Shown: piece after piece, positions 54,823-63,829 of the stretch
Numbering within the stretch: the stretch's first letter is position 1
Layout: every line of letters starts with the position of its first letter
Assembly (NCBI RefSeq): GCF_030167925.1
Contig: NZ_JASKUT010000001.1
Span: 3,100,001 to 3,164,000, forward strand
Length of the DNA stretch: 64,000 nucleotides
Reading direction: 5' to 3'
Source of the DNA: Paenibacillus silviterrae
Lineage (GTDB): Bacteria > Bacillota > Bacilli > Paenibacillales > NBRC-103111
The notes under the pieces: model-generated
What the model saw: the letters and a program-made list of their open reading frames with translations, nothing else
Told to the model about the DNA's origin: nothing
Database searches by the model: none
Translations under genes and position numbers: made by a program

Positions 54823-55632
54823 TTAATCCACCACTCTCGCTACTGCATGTCCGCAGGTCGCGCAGGTGCCCTGCAGCAGCAGCCCGAACCGGTCTACCTC
54901 CACCGTGTAATCCTTCATTGTTACTTCCCCGAGGCATTTGCCGCAAAAAACATTGCTCAGCAGCCGTTTGCGAAGCAGCTCGGGAAGCTCCAGCCACTGC
55001 TTCATTGCCGCAAAGGAAATCGCCGGTTTCTCGCCGCTGCCCGCAGCCTCATTCCGCGAGCTCTGCTCGGCCCACTTCAGGCGGGAATACGACTGCTGAA
55101 GGATATAATGGAGATCCGGTAGCTCCCCCTCGGACTTGCGAACGATTGCCTCTAACCGTGCCTGATACAGACGATACCTCTCATCGGAATCATCCCCGCT
55201 AAGCTCCTGCATCAGCTCCTCGAACAGCTCGCCGATGAACAGACACATATCCTCGTCGAGATCGCCGTTTTCCTCCAAAAATCGGAACGCCGTCTCGATA
55301 ATATACAGCTGCAGTTGAAACGGGTAAGGCGTCCCGCCGCCAAGCGATTTCATACTGGATAACAGCTGCTCCACTACAGATACTCGCTGCCGCGCTCTTC
55401 CTTTGGCAGGGAAGAACTCCTTCTCGATCTGATCGATGAACGCCTGCAGCATTCCCGCTACAGCCCGCTCGCCCTCAAGCTTCACCGTGACGATCGCCCG
55501 GATGTCCTTACTGCTTTTGATCGTATCGGTGAACAGGTCGATAATTTCCTCCTTCGAGAGCTTCTGCAGCTTTCTTTTCACCTCAGCCGTTGTCAAAATA
55601 GGCGTCTTTCCGCCGTTCTTCTTCGTAGTCAT
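54823..55632 (-). CDS. DUF6155-like protein with C-terminal zinc-ribbon cysteines
   Basis: 269 residues. The first 60 residues (KRKLQKLSKEEIIDLFTDTI) resemble DUF6155, a helical family of unknown role. Long helices follow, and the C-terminus has FCGKCLG and GTCATCGH, two CxxC pairs fit for zinc. Cytoplasmic. It is transcribed away from a plausible promoter at 55633-55700 and has no operon partners. Confidence 0.65.
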   Translation of the reverse strand: MTTKKNGGKTPILTTAEVKRKLQKLSKEEIIDLFTDTIKSSKDIRAIVTVKLEGERAVAGMLQAFIDQIEKEFFPAKGRARQRVSVVEQLLSSMKSLGGGTPYPFQLQLYIIETAFRFLEENGDLDEDMCLFIGELFEELMQELSGDDSDERYRLYQARLEAIVRKSEGELPDLHYILQQSYSRLKWAEQSSRNEAAGSGEKPAISFAAMKQWLELPELLRKRLLSNVFCGKCLGEVTMKDYTVEVDRFGLLLQGTCATCGHAVARVVD

Positions 55633-55723
55633 AACAATGAATGCCCTCCGATTCGTTAATAACTCTAGTTTACCTTATAAAAGAAGAACGGGTCTAGAAG
55701 AATCGTTGTTCTGCAGACATGGT

Positions 55724-55769
55724 AAAAAAGCACCGCTGCCCACGTAACTAACGTGAGCCCCGGTGCTTC
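55724..55769 (-). terminator. Terminator of the SpoIID/LytB-domain gene
   Basis: GAAGCACCGGGGCTCACGT / ACGTGGGCAGCGGTGCTT with TTTTTT on the minus strand, six bases after the stop. Confidence 0.88.
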
Positions 55770-55774
55770 CTGCC

Positions 55775-58666
55775 TTACTTCCGATTGCTGATGACCAAAT
55801 GATACGTCTCCGTCAAACCTTCTGCGGTTACCGAGATGAAGGTCGAGCCATTCTTTAAGGCCTTCACCGTGCCGGTATCCGTTACCACGGCCATCTTCTC
55901 ATGCTTACTCTCGAACGTTACGCCTTTCGTCAGTACACGCTCCGCTCCGCCCGCATAGTAGCCCGTCACCACGAGCTGGTCGGTCTCCCCTTCGGCCATG
56001 TACTGCTTGCCGGTAATCGCAATCCGCTCTAATGCCGGTACCGGTACGACCTTAACGGCTGCAGCCGCCTGCTTGCCGCCGTAGCTCGCCGTTACCGTGG
56101 CTTCGCCGGGCGCAGCCGCTGTAAGAACCCCTTCAGCGGTTACCGCCGCTACCCCCGGATCGGAGCTGGCGAAGCTTACGCCCTCCCGTAGAGTCGTCGT
56201 GCTGTCGTCGGAGTAGACCGCCGTCACACTCAGCTGCGCCGTATCGCCGGCCCACAGCTCCACCGGAGCCCCTAGCTCCAGCCGTTCAAGCGCCGCCGGT
56301 CCCGCGACGTTCAACGTCGCCTCCGCCTGCTGCCCGCCGTACTTGGCTGTCAGCTTCGCACTGCCTCCGGCAAGTGCTTTCACCGTCCCGTCCGCTGCCA
56401 CAGCAGCTACGCTCTCCCGCGAGCTGCTGAAGGCAACCCCTGCCGTCAGCTGAGCCTCCGAGCCGTCGGAATACGTGCCGACGACGGTCAGCTTCCGCGT
56501 CTCGCCTGCGTTCAGCACCCCCGGCAGTCCTTCGAGGCGAAGACCGGTCAGCGTCAGTACCGTGCCGTTCAGCTTCACGATATTCATGTTGGCGTAATAG
56601 CTGTTCAGAATGCGGTCGTAGCTCCAGCCCTTGCTGCCCAGCATCGAAGCGCCGTATTGGCTCATTCCGACGCCGTGCCCGTTCCCTCCGCCGTAGAAGG
56701 TGACGCCGACCATCTGGCCGTTCGCATCCTTCTCCAGATCGAAAGCAGCGAAGGCGGAGGTCAAAATCGTCGGATTCTTCACCTGCATCGAGGCGTCATA
56801 GCCGGTCGAGCCGCCCTTGGCGCGGTGCAGAATAACGTCTGCTCCCAATGTGTACGTTTTTGAAGGACGGATGGTGAAGCGGATGTTGTACTCTTTAATA
56901 ATTTTATAAGTGCCTGTCGTGCCTTCGATGACCAGCTCCGTCATGTTGCCGCCGGCTCCGCGCTTCGCTACGTACATATTCTTGAGCGTACCGATGCCCC
57001 CGGCGGGAATCGGTTTGCTGGCATAGCTGCCGTCCGGCTGCTTCGTCAGGATGAAGAGCGGATCCGCCGCCTGGCGTCCGGCCAGGTTGGCATTGACCGT
57101 GTTCTCCAGCTCCATCCTGCTTAGGGCTACCTTCCAGCGGAAATAATACGATTCGGAGTCATAGCCGGTCAGGCTCAAATTTTTGTAAAAAGCGTTCACC
57201 TGCTGTTCATCCTGCGTGTTGATCTGCAGCATCCGCGCCGGGTCAGCCGGATCATAGGTGTAGCTTTGCGCTACAAGATACGGGATCGGGGTGCCCGGGA
57301 ACTGATTCGTGCCCGTGTCCGACCATACCTCATGCTTCGATGCCCCGTAGCCGCCCGAAGTCGAGTAGAACCTTGCATCCACAAGCTCGCCATTGCTCAG
57401 CATGATCATGCCGGACGTATCGTTGACCGCTTGCGTAGTCAGCACATGCTCCGCGCTGTTGTTGTATACCTGGCTCAAGGTGCTGTCATCAATATGAAAG
57501 CCTCGATCGGCGAAGCGGTTGCTCACGTAATCCGTCAGCGCGTACGTTCTCGCTGCAATCGCCTGTGCCCGTAACGCCTCCAGTCCGAAGGAAGCCGGCA
57601 TTTCGCTCGGAACGACCTGATACAGGTACTGTTCCATGTTCACTTCATTGATCAGCTTCAGCGCCGTCTGCGACGAGGCTAGCGAAATCTCGAACATCCC
57701 GCGGTACTTCGGGTTGCCGTAAGCGCGCGTGAAGCTCATCGCCTGCATCAGCTCTCCCGGCTGGGCCGATTCAACATAAAGCCGATTCACCGTTCGATAT
57801 ACCTCCGAGCCTCCCTGCGTAAGTATGATTTGCCCGTTCGCGGTCTTGAAGGTCGCCGTCGTCCCGGCAGGAACGGCAAGCGCGGTGCCGGCTTTCTTAT
57901 CGGTGACTCGCAGGCCGCCGACCGACTTCAGATCGATCTGAGGATGATCCAGCTGCTTCAGGTCCGAAATATCGGCAATGCTTCTGCGAATCCCTACCCG
58001 CATGACATCAACCGGAGTCTCTCCCTCGATGACAATCCGGAACACCTTGCCCGCACTGTTAAAAGCAAGCTTCACATTCCGCGCGCCCACCATGACGTCG
58101 CTGAGCGACTTCAGAACCGTCCGGTCGCCAAGCTGCTGCTCTACGGTATAAAAATCCGTCAGCTGGACGACGCCCCGCTCCTCCAGCTCCAGCGTCCGGC
58201 TGGACGCCGACTTCGCCAGCAGGCGGTCCTGTACCGGTACAGCCTGGGACGGGGTTACCGTCAGGACGAATTGCCCCCTAGCGCCGCCATACGTAGCGCT
58301 GATCACCGTTTCACCGGCGCTTCGTCCCTCCACCAGGCCGTCAGCCGTTACCTTCGCCACCTGCTCGTTCGAGCTGGCGTAGGCGATGCCGGCTGTTATG
58401 CCCGGCACCGGCTGGCCGTTGACCTTAAGCGCAGTCTGCGCAGCTTCACCGGCCGGAAGCGAGGCGGGGCCGCTAAGCTGTACGTCGTATACGGAAGCTG
58501 TGACCGCGGTCCCTTCCGCGCCGGGGGCCGTCGCCGCATACCCGCTCGTTGATTCGGCCGCCGCCAGTTTGAAAACGCCTTCAATCGGCAATGTACAAAG
58601 AACCGCCACAAGGACCATAGACAACCACTTACGTAACAACGGATGCATTCCATTAGCTCTTATCAT
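55775..58666 (-). CDS. Secreted SpoIID/LytB-domain protein with four Big2-like modules
   Basis: About 963 residues from the ATG at 58666 (CAGGAG upstream); an ATG at 58756 would give a long basic N-terminus. Signal or anchor helix WLSMVLVAVLCTLP. One Big2-like module near the N-terminus, the SpoIID/LytB domain in the middle (VVPSEMPASFG with the catalytic Glu, GNGHGVGMSQYGA), and three Big2-like modules to the C-terminus. SpoIID is a lytic transglycosylase acting on stem-free peptidoglycan; relatives with Ig modules act on vegetative walls or during sporulation. It seems monocistronic. Confidence 0.86.
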   Translation of the reverse strand: MIRANGMHPLLRKWLSMVLVAVLCTLPIEGVFKLAAAESTSGYAATAPGAEGTAVTASVYDVQLSGPASLPAGEAAQTALKVNGQPVPGITAGIAYASSNEQVAKVTADGLVEGRSAGETVISATYGGARGQFVLTVTPSQAVPVQDRLLAKSASSRTLELEERGVVQLTDFYTVEQQLGDRTVLKSLSDVMVGARNVKLAFNSAGKVFRIVIEGETPVDVMRVGIRRSIADISDLKQLDHPQIDLKSVGGLRVTDKKAGTALAVPAGTTATFKTANGQIILTQGGSEVYRTVNRLYVESAQPGELMQAMSFTRAYGNPKYRGMFEISLASSQTALKLINEVNMEQYLYQVVPSEMPASFGLEALRAQAIAARTYALTDYVSNRFADRGFHIDDSTLSQVYNNSAEHVLTTQAVNDTSGMIMLSNGELVDARFYSTSGGYGASKHEVWSDTGTNQFPGTPIPYLVAQSYTYDPADPARMLQINTQDEQQVNAFYKNLSLTGYDSESYYFRWKVALSRMELENTVNANLAGRQAADPLFILTKQPDGSYASKPIPAGGIGTLKNMYVAKRGAGGNMTELVIEGTTGTYKIIKEYNIRFTIRPSKTYTLGADVILHRAKGGSTGYDASMQVKNPTILTSAFAAFDLEKDANGQMVGVTFYGGGNGHGVGMSQYGASMLGSKGWSYDRILNSYYANMNIVKLNGTVLTLTGLRLEGLPGVLNAGETRKLTVVGTYSDGSEAQLTAGVAFSSSRESVAAVAADGTVKALAGGSAKLTAKYGGQQAEATLNVAGPAALERLELGAPVELWAGDTAQLSVTAVYSDDSTTTLREGVSFASSDPGVAAVTAEGVLTAAAPGEATVTASYGGKQAAAAVKVVPVPALERIAITGKQYMAEGETDQLVVTGYYAGGAERVLTKGVTFESKHEKMAVVTDTGTVKALKNGSTFISVTAEGLTETYHLVISNRK

Positions 58667-58919
58667 CGATCTCCTGTCACTCTCCCGCAATGAAAGTTCG
58701 TTATGTACCGGAATTGTTTGGTCCCCTTTCCGAGGAACCGGAACCTCATCCAACATTTCCCTCCCCTCATTAAGGCTAATCATACTTTAAAATATTATTT
58801 TAGTAAATATGTAATATATGAAATTTTATTTCACATACAATTTCACCCCCATGCAAATACCCCCGGCCTGAAAACAGACGGGGGTAGTAAGGAATCGGTT
58901 CGTTACCATTCAAATCTCG

Positions 58920-60443
58920 TCAAAGAGGATGTAATTCTTTATAGATTGCCTGCTGCAGCGTGCTTTCGATTTTGAATTTATTGCCGATCTCTACTTTGCA
59001 ATTCAGCATCAGCTTCGTCAAAGAAGCTTTGATCCCGGTAAGAATGACCGTGCATCCAAGCAGAGTAAGACCATCATGAATCCGAACCAAATGGCCGATG
59101 GCTTCAGGCTCAAAGATCAAAGCTCCCGACAAATCGATAACAATTTTTTGTATGGATTTGTACTCGACCTCTGCAAAGACCCGGTCTTCAATTTTGGTTA
59201 GCCTTTCTTCGTCAAGCGTGCCTATGAGCGGAAGAACGGCTACTTGGCTGAGAATGGGAATTAAGGGTACCGTTAACTCATCAATAATTTGCCGCTGCGT
59301 TCGTAAGGTTTCATCTCTATATTTCGTAAAGCTCACGTTAAAATGAATGATGAAATTATCCAGCGCTTCGCTGATCCGATCCGATAATTCGAAAACCTCT
59401 ATCGCGGAAATATTTTTATTTACATGATAGTACCGGAGAAACGACCACATGACTTTTCGAAGCGAGTAGAACCACTCCATTTTTGAAATGATGGGAATGT
59501 CCGATTTGGCCCACGCAATCCCTCGTTCTTGTGCAAGCTGAATAATTTCCTGCGTCAAGCCTTTGTGGATTAAATTCAGTATTTGATTAGCGTGGTCCAG
59601 CAAATCCTTTGCCGAAACCAGCTTCGATTGAGACACTACTTGAAAGGTATTGCTCGCTGCAAGCTCCAATTGCCTATTGAACGCTTCCCGATTCAGCTCA
59701 AAAAATTGTTGCACATCATCCGCTAATTTCAATTCGGTCATCGTGAATTGTTCCCCCAAATCCGGTGTAGAGACAGGTAGTCTTAAAGTAAATTCCGTTC
59801 CTATGCCTTCCGTACTATCCACTAGAACTTGTCCGCCATGCTCGTGAAAGGTTGCATACACTTGGGCTAAGCCAAGACCATTACCGACATCGCCTTTTGT
59901 CGTAAAGAAGGGGGTCCCTAACAACCCCAGCTTCTCTTTGGGAATTCCTTTCCCTGTATCTCTAATAATGAAATGGACAAACCCTTCTTTTTCATAATGT
60001 TCAAGACAAATGCGTCCATCCCCGTCAATGGCCTCAAAGGCATTCTTAATCAAATTAAAAAAAGCCCTCTTCAGCTGGTTGCTTTTGCCGCGAATTTTGG
60101 CACTCGTATTGTGAAATTTTTTTTCAACTTGTACACGATACATTTCATTTTGGAAGAGAGAAAGCGTATTTTCTACTAATACGCATACGGATATATAACT
60201 TTCTCTTTCTTCCACTAAGTTGGGCTTGGCAACCGTAAGCAGATTTTGTACCGTATTGATGGCTTGATCCAATTCCGTGTTGATGATGTCCCAATAACGG
60301 CTGTCATGCTCCTTTTGAAGCAGCTGCATAAATCCTTTGACTGCCGTCAGCGGATTCCTAATTTCATGTGCGATCCCAGCAGATATTTGGCCTATCGTAG
60401 CCAATCTGTGATTTGTTTCCTCCCGGTTGTTGTCCGTCTTCAC
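58920..60443 (-). CDS. Soluble histidine kinase fused to an RsbR-like and STAS module
   Basis: 507 residues. The HisKA core ISAGIAHEIRNPLTAVKGFM has its His near 26. HATPase boxes follow: NLIKNAFEAI, DTGKGIP, TPFFTTK, GNGLGLA, ending near 230. Residues 250-380 resemble the globin-like N-terminal region of RsbR proteins, and 385-500 is a STAS domain with DLSGALIFEP and GIKASLTKL, equivalent to the two phosphorylated Thr segments of RsbR (Ser in the first). No sensor or membrane part precedes the kinase. Known kinases and stressosome proteins are normally separate, so this links phosphorelay input with a stressosome-type partner-binding module. No response regulator adjoins. Confidence 0.82.
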   Translation of the reverse strand: MKTDNNREETNHRLATIGQISAGIAHEIRNPLTAVKGFMQLLQKEHDSRYWDIINTELDQAINTVQNLLTVAKPNLVEERESYISVCVLVENTLSLFQNEMYRVQVEKKFHNTSAKIRGKSNQLKRAFFNLIKNAFEAIDGDGRICLEHYEKEGFVHFIIRDTGKGIPKEKLGLLGTPFFTTKGDVGNGLGLAQVYATFHEHGGQVLVDSTEGIGTEFTLRLPVSTPDLGEQFTMTELKLADDVQQFFELNREAFNRQLELAASNTFQVVSQSKLVSAKDLLDHANQILNLIHKGLTQEIIQLAQERGIAWAKSDIPIISKMEWFYSLRKVMWSFLRYYHVNKNISAIEVFELSDRISEALDNFIIHFNVSFTKYRDETLRTQRQIIDELTVPLIPILSQVAVLPLIGTLDEERLTKIEDRVFAEVEYKSIQKIVIDLSGALIFEPEAIGHLVRIHDGLTLLGCTVILTGIKASLTKLMLNCKVEIGNKFKIESTLQQAIYKELHPL

Positions 60444-60554
60444 GTTTCGTTCACCCGCTTAGCTGGATCTAGTAAGCTTCTACCTATCTAACTTATGTTA
60501 TTAACCGAATGTCGCTCCTCTGAAACAGGGATCACAGATTTGGCTTTTCCGAGG

Positions 60555-61895
60555 CTATGCGCCGAGATCCGGCCCGGATTCCCGGGGGCCTTTCACTCGA
60601 ATACCGGCCGCGGCGATGTGACAGGGGAGCTGCTCATAAGCCCCCAGCGTCTCGATGATCGGATACAGCTCCTGCAGAGCCCCCTCCGACAGCTTGCCGA
60701 GCATGGAGGTTTTCACCATGTCTCTTGCCGTGACGCCGGAGAATGCTTTGGCATACCGGTTCGTTGGCAGCACCGCCGTAATGCCGATGGCGTAATTGGC
60801 TGCGGAGAACGGCGTGTCCCCGCCGAGCAGAATCTCACCGGCATGCTGAACGAGCCCGAGCACCTGCCGCTGAAACGAATCCTGACCGGTTATCATCAGA
60901 TGCTCCGGCGCGAACGTATCCACGATGCTGCAGCCGCTGCTCACATCCGGTGCAACGACGATTGCTCCCTTGCCCTCCGGGCCGAACACCTGCTGCAGGT
61001 AGCTGCGCCTGGGTTCCTCGGTCTCAGCTATCCGAAGCCGCAGCGCCTCCTCGACCCATTTCGCCAGCTCCATCGATGTCGTAACCAGCAGGGCTGCCGA
61101 ATCCGCTCCATGCTCCGCTTCACTGATCAGGTCGCAGGCGAGCTTCACCGGATCCGCCGTTTCATCGGCGATGATCGCACATTCCGTCGGTCCGAGGCCG
61201 AGGGCACTCTTCTTCCCATAGGTCATCGCTACGCTCATCGCCGCCGCAATGCCGCCCGGCCCCGGACCGAAGATGCCGTCCGCCTCGGGAACCGTCTCGG
61301 TGCCTACGGCGAAGCCGGCTATGACCGCGACGCCATTGCCGACCACAAACGTGTCTGCCCCCGCCAGCTTGGCCCCGGCGACCGTTCCCGGATCCGGCAG
61401 GCCGTTCGCCAACGGCGGCATGCCGACGACAATGCTGCCGACCCCGGCGACCTTGGCTGCAGCGACCAGCATGAGCGCCGTAGAGACGAGCGGTCCCTTC
61501 CTCGCAGGGATCCAAATGCCCACACGGCTAAGCGGCGTAACCTTTTCCCCGACGATGGTGCCGGGGCGGAGCTCCTTTTCCCAAGATACCGGAAGCAGCT
61601 CCTGATTCACCTGCCGAATATGCAGGATCGCGCGCTCGACCGCCGACCGCATAGCCGGCGAGAGTGAAGCAAGGCACTCCTCCACATAGGCTTCCGAAAC
61701 CCGCAGGTCCGTAAGTCCGACCTGATCATGCCGAAGCGTTCGGCTGCGAACGGCTGCATCCCCGTCCCGGGTTACCTCGTCGAAGATGTCCAGCACCCCC
61801 GCCAGCATTTCTCTGCCGAACAGTACCTTATGATCCTGCAGCCGCTGCTCCAGCGCCTCCTGCTCCGACGGCCAAACATAACTTAGTTGATTCAT
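60555..61895 (-). CDS. hisD: Histidinol dehydrogenase
   Basis: 446 residues. GIWIPARKGPLVSTALM near 118, the PTECAIIADETADP zinc/substrate region, SEAEHGADSAALL and the C-terminal FAPEHL are typical. It oxidises histidinol to histidine, the last step of the pathway. The ATG at 61895 has GGAGG 9 bases upstream. It stands alone rather than in a his operon. Upstream are a terminator hairpin and a short reading frame with three His codons, suggesting attenuation by histidine supply. Confidence 0.92.
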   Translation of the reverse strand: MNQLSYVWPSEQEALEQRLQDHKVLFGREMLAGVLDIFDEVTRDGDAAVRSRTLRHDQVGLTDLRVSEAYVEECLASLSPAMRSAVERAILHIRQVNQELLPVSWEKELRPGTIVGEKVTPLSRVGIWIPARKGPLVSTALMLVAAAKVAGVGSIVVGMPPLANGLPDPGTVAGAKLAGADTFVVGNGVAVIAGFAVGTETVPEADGIFGPGPGGIAAAMSVAMTYGKKSALGLGPTECAIIADETADPVKLACDLISEAEHGADSAALLVTTSMELAKWVEEALRLRIAETEEPRRSYLQQVFGPEGKGAIVVAPDVSSGCSIVDTFAPEHLMITGQDSFQRQVLGLVQHAGEILLGGDTPFSAANYAIGITAVLPTNRYAKAFSGVTARDMVKTSMLGKLSEGALQELYPIIETLGAYEQLPCHIAAAGIRVKGPRESGPDLGA

Positions 61896-61924
61896 TGATC
61901 TCTTGCCTCCATTCGGTAGGATTG

Positions 61925-61972
61925 AAAAACAAAAAGAGCCATGCAGGTAGAAAAAATACCCACATGACTCTT
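61925..61972 (-). terminator. Leader terminator (attenuator) ahead of hisD
   Basis: Stem AAGAGTCATGTGGGTA / TACCTGCATGGCTCTT with two mismatches and a T-rich loop, followed by TTTTTGTTTTT on the minus strand. It lies 30 bases before the hisD start and 67 after the leader frame. Confidence 0.82.
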
Positions 61973-62000
61973 CCTTCAAGTCCGCAGGTACAACGCCAAG

Positions 62001-62040
62001 AAGCGTTCATCCCTGCGGAATATCCGCGGTACGAACGCTT
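62001..62040 (-). promoter_or_regulatory. Upper hairpin of the hisD leader
   Basis: AAGCGTTC (62033-62040) pairs with GAACGCTT (62001-62008), with an inner CCGCGGA / TCCGC stem. It begins at the stop codon of the leader peptide. CCGCAGG at 62012-62019 is also fully complementary (8 bases) to 61981-61988, offering an alternative fold. Confidence 0.6.
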
Positions 62041-62107
62041 ACGTATGATGATGCCTGCAGGAGCTGAACAACATGTCGATCCACTTGCGTGAGGTAACGG
62101 CGACCAT
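62039..62107 (-). CDS. His-codon leader peptide of hisD
   Basis: 22 codons from an ATG at 62107 with AAAGGAGG 8 bases upstream. It starts MVAVTSRKW, and ends CRHHHT before TAA; three consecutive CAT codons lie at 62045-62053. The transcript would begin shortly before it (TATAAT at 62141-62146). A ribosome waiting at these codons under histidine shortage could alter the hairpins that follow. Translation is inferred from the ribosome site and position. Confidence 0.65.
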   Translation of the reverse strand: MVAVTSRKWIDMLFSSCRHHHT

Positions 62108-62140
62108 TCGTGTCAGCCTCCTTTGTGTAAGTTGTAGGCT

Positions 62141-62170
62141 ATTATATAGCATCCGAAGGAGGATTGTAAA
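62141..62170 (-). promoter_or_regulatory. Promoter of the hisD leader
   Basis: On the minus strand TTTACA (62165-62170) and TATAAT (62141-62146) are separated by 18 bases, a good sigma-A match. Confidence 0.65.
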
Positions 62171-62193
62171 TAGCTTCCATGCAAACTAGTTGT

Positions 62194-63804
62194 TTAACTG
62201 TCTTGCCTCAGTCTCATGCCTTCGGCAAACAGCTCGTAACGTTGTTTACCGCTGCCCTTGGATTGATACATCGCTATGTCCGCCGCTCTGAGCAGGGTAT
62301 CGATCTCTTGTCCGTCGCGCGGACAGCAGCTGATTCCAATGCTTGAGGAAATATATACTTCCTCCGCCGGAAACTTCACAGGAACTGTTCGGAACGAGTG
62401 GATGATGCGGTCGGCTACACCCCGTATAGCTTCCTCCGAATCGGCACTTGTCAATAGTACAATAAACTCATCCCCTCCCAGGCGGGCAACGGTATCCTGA
62501 TCGGTTACAGCATCCTGCAGTCTTTCCGCAACCTGCTTCAGCAGTTCATCCCCGGCTTGATGCCCAAGATGATCGTTGATCCTTTTGAAGTCGTCCAGAT
62601 CAATGAGCAGCACCGCGAACATAGACAGCTTGCCTTCTCTTAGAAGCCGAACGGCTTGCGCCATTCGGTCATAGATCAGTATACGATTGGCCAATCCGGT
62701 TAGCGGGTCGTGATAAGCCAGGAAAGCAACCTTCTTCTCATTGGCCCTTTGCTCCGTAATATCTCGCGCGATATAGACCTGAAGCTGTTGATCGTCAAAA
62801 TCAAGGAAGCCATTGTCCCATGTAACGATACGGATGTCCCCGTTCTTGGTCTGCAGCTCGATTTCCTGTTGCTTGACAAGCTCTCGACGCTCAAAGCGAA
62901 GCTGGTATTCCTGCAGCCGCTGCTCCCGTATCGAATCGGGAAACAGGTCGGTTATCCGGTTTTCTTTGGGCTTTATATTCACATCATTCAACATGTGCCG
63001 GGCAGCCGGATTCGCTTCCACAATCATGCCGCTCGCATCCGTAATCACAATTCCGAAGGTAGAATGCATGTGCAGCATTTCGTAGATTTGAAGCTGATAG
63101 GGGAAAAAATTGTGTTTCACCATAACGATCCGAAACGACCAGCTCCAGAAGAGAGAAGCAATGAGACCCAGCTCCGGAATTTCGCCGTGTTTGAGATGTG
63201 AGATAAGTCCGGCCTCGGCAGCGGTTAGGAAGCCGGCGAGCATACTGGCTGCCGCAAGATAAAGCATGTTTCTAAATTTCTCGATTTCTTCGGCGGTCTT
63301 GGCTCTCTTCTTACCCAAGTAGAGGAGCAGGATGCCGGCCAGCGTCATGAGCAGCATGTAAACGTTATAGTAATAGTATCCGTAGCCCTTGATGGGTCTA
63401 AGCCAGGCACCCTCAACATATCCGCCGCTAATTAGCGAGTCCGTGAAAACGGACAATACGAAAACAACGGAAAAAGGGAGGTAGCCCATTGCCTGTAAGA
63501 GCCATCGAGGAACCTTGTTCTCGGTCTTGGTCACTTTAAGATAGAATCGTATGGAGAAATAAAGGGTAACGACAGACATGGGAAACGTGCCCCATCGATA
63601 GATGAGAACCCCCTGCTCGGCAGGAAGTATGTAGGCAAGGTACTGAAAGACATGCTGTAGGGCAAAACATAAGAGCAGCGTACAAAAAATCCGGTTCGTA
63701 GTGCTGTCCTTATTACGCATGAGAATATCGGCTATAAGATAAAATAGGAAAAACGTCGGGGCGATATAAAGGAAAAAAGCAATAAGGACCTGGTTACCCG
63801 GCAA
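62194..63804 (-). CDS. Membrane PAS-GGDEF diguanylate cyclase
   Basis: 536 residues. About seven hydrophobic segments in the first 225 residues resemble 7TM sensor modules. A PAS domain follows (GIVITDASGMIVEANPAARHML to ARDITEQ, about 247-352), then a GGDEF domain with DLDDFKRINDHLGHQAGD and the active-site LGGDEF near 453. No EAL domain; an RxxD inhibitory site is not evident. It should make cyclic di-GMP. The frame begins with TTG at 63804, with AAGGGTGG upstream; no ATG near the first helix fits. Confidence 0.86.
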   Translation of the reverse strand: MPGNQVLIAFFLYIAPTFFLFYLIADILMRNKDSTTNRIFCTLLLCFALQHVFQYLAYILPAEQGVLIYRWGTFPMSVVTLYFSIRFYLKVTKTENKVPRWLLQAMGYLPFSVVFVLSVFTDSLISGGYVEGAWLRPIKGYGYYYYNVYMLLMTLAGILLLYLGKKRAKTAEEIEKFRNMLYLAAASMLAGFLTAAEAGLISHLKHGEIPELGLIASLFWSWSFRIVMVKHNFFPYQLQIYEMLHMHSTFGIVITDASGMIVEANPAARHMLNDVNIKPKENRITDLFPDSIREQRLQEYQLRFERRELVKQQEIELQTKNGDIRIVTWDNGFLDFDDQQLQVYIARDITEQRANEKKVAFLAYHDPLTGLANRILIYDRMAQAVRLLREGKLSMFAVLLIDLDDFKRINDHLGHQAGDELLKQVAERLQDAVTDQDTVARLGGDEFIVLLTSADSEEAIRGVADRIIHSFRTVPVKFPAEEVYISSSIGISCCPRDGQEIDTLLRAADIAMYQSKGSGKQRYELFAEGMRLRQDS

Positions 63805-63829
63805 AATTTCCGACCACCCTTTTCTGGAA

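Noticed and set aside
62001..62040. T-box riboswitch before hisD (partial TACCGCG match near 62030)
   Set aside because: Only part of the T-box sequence is matched, and the promoter lies too close for a specifier stem; the leader frame with His codons explains the region better.
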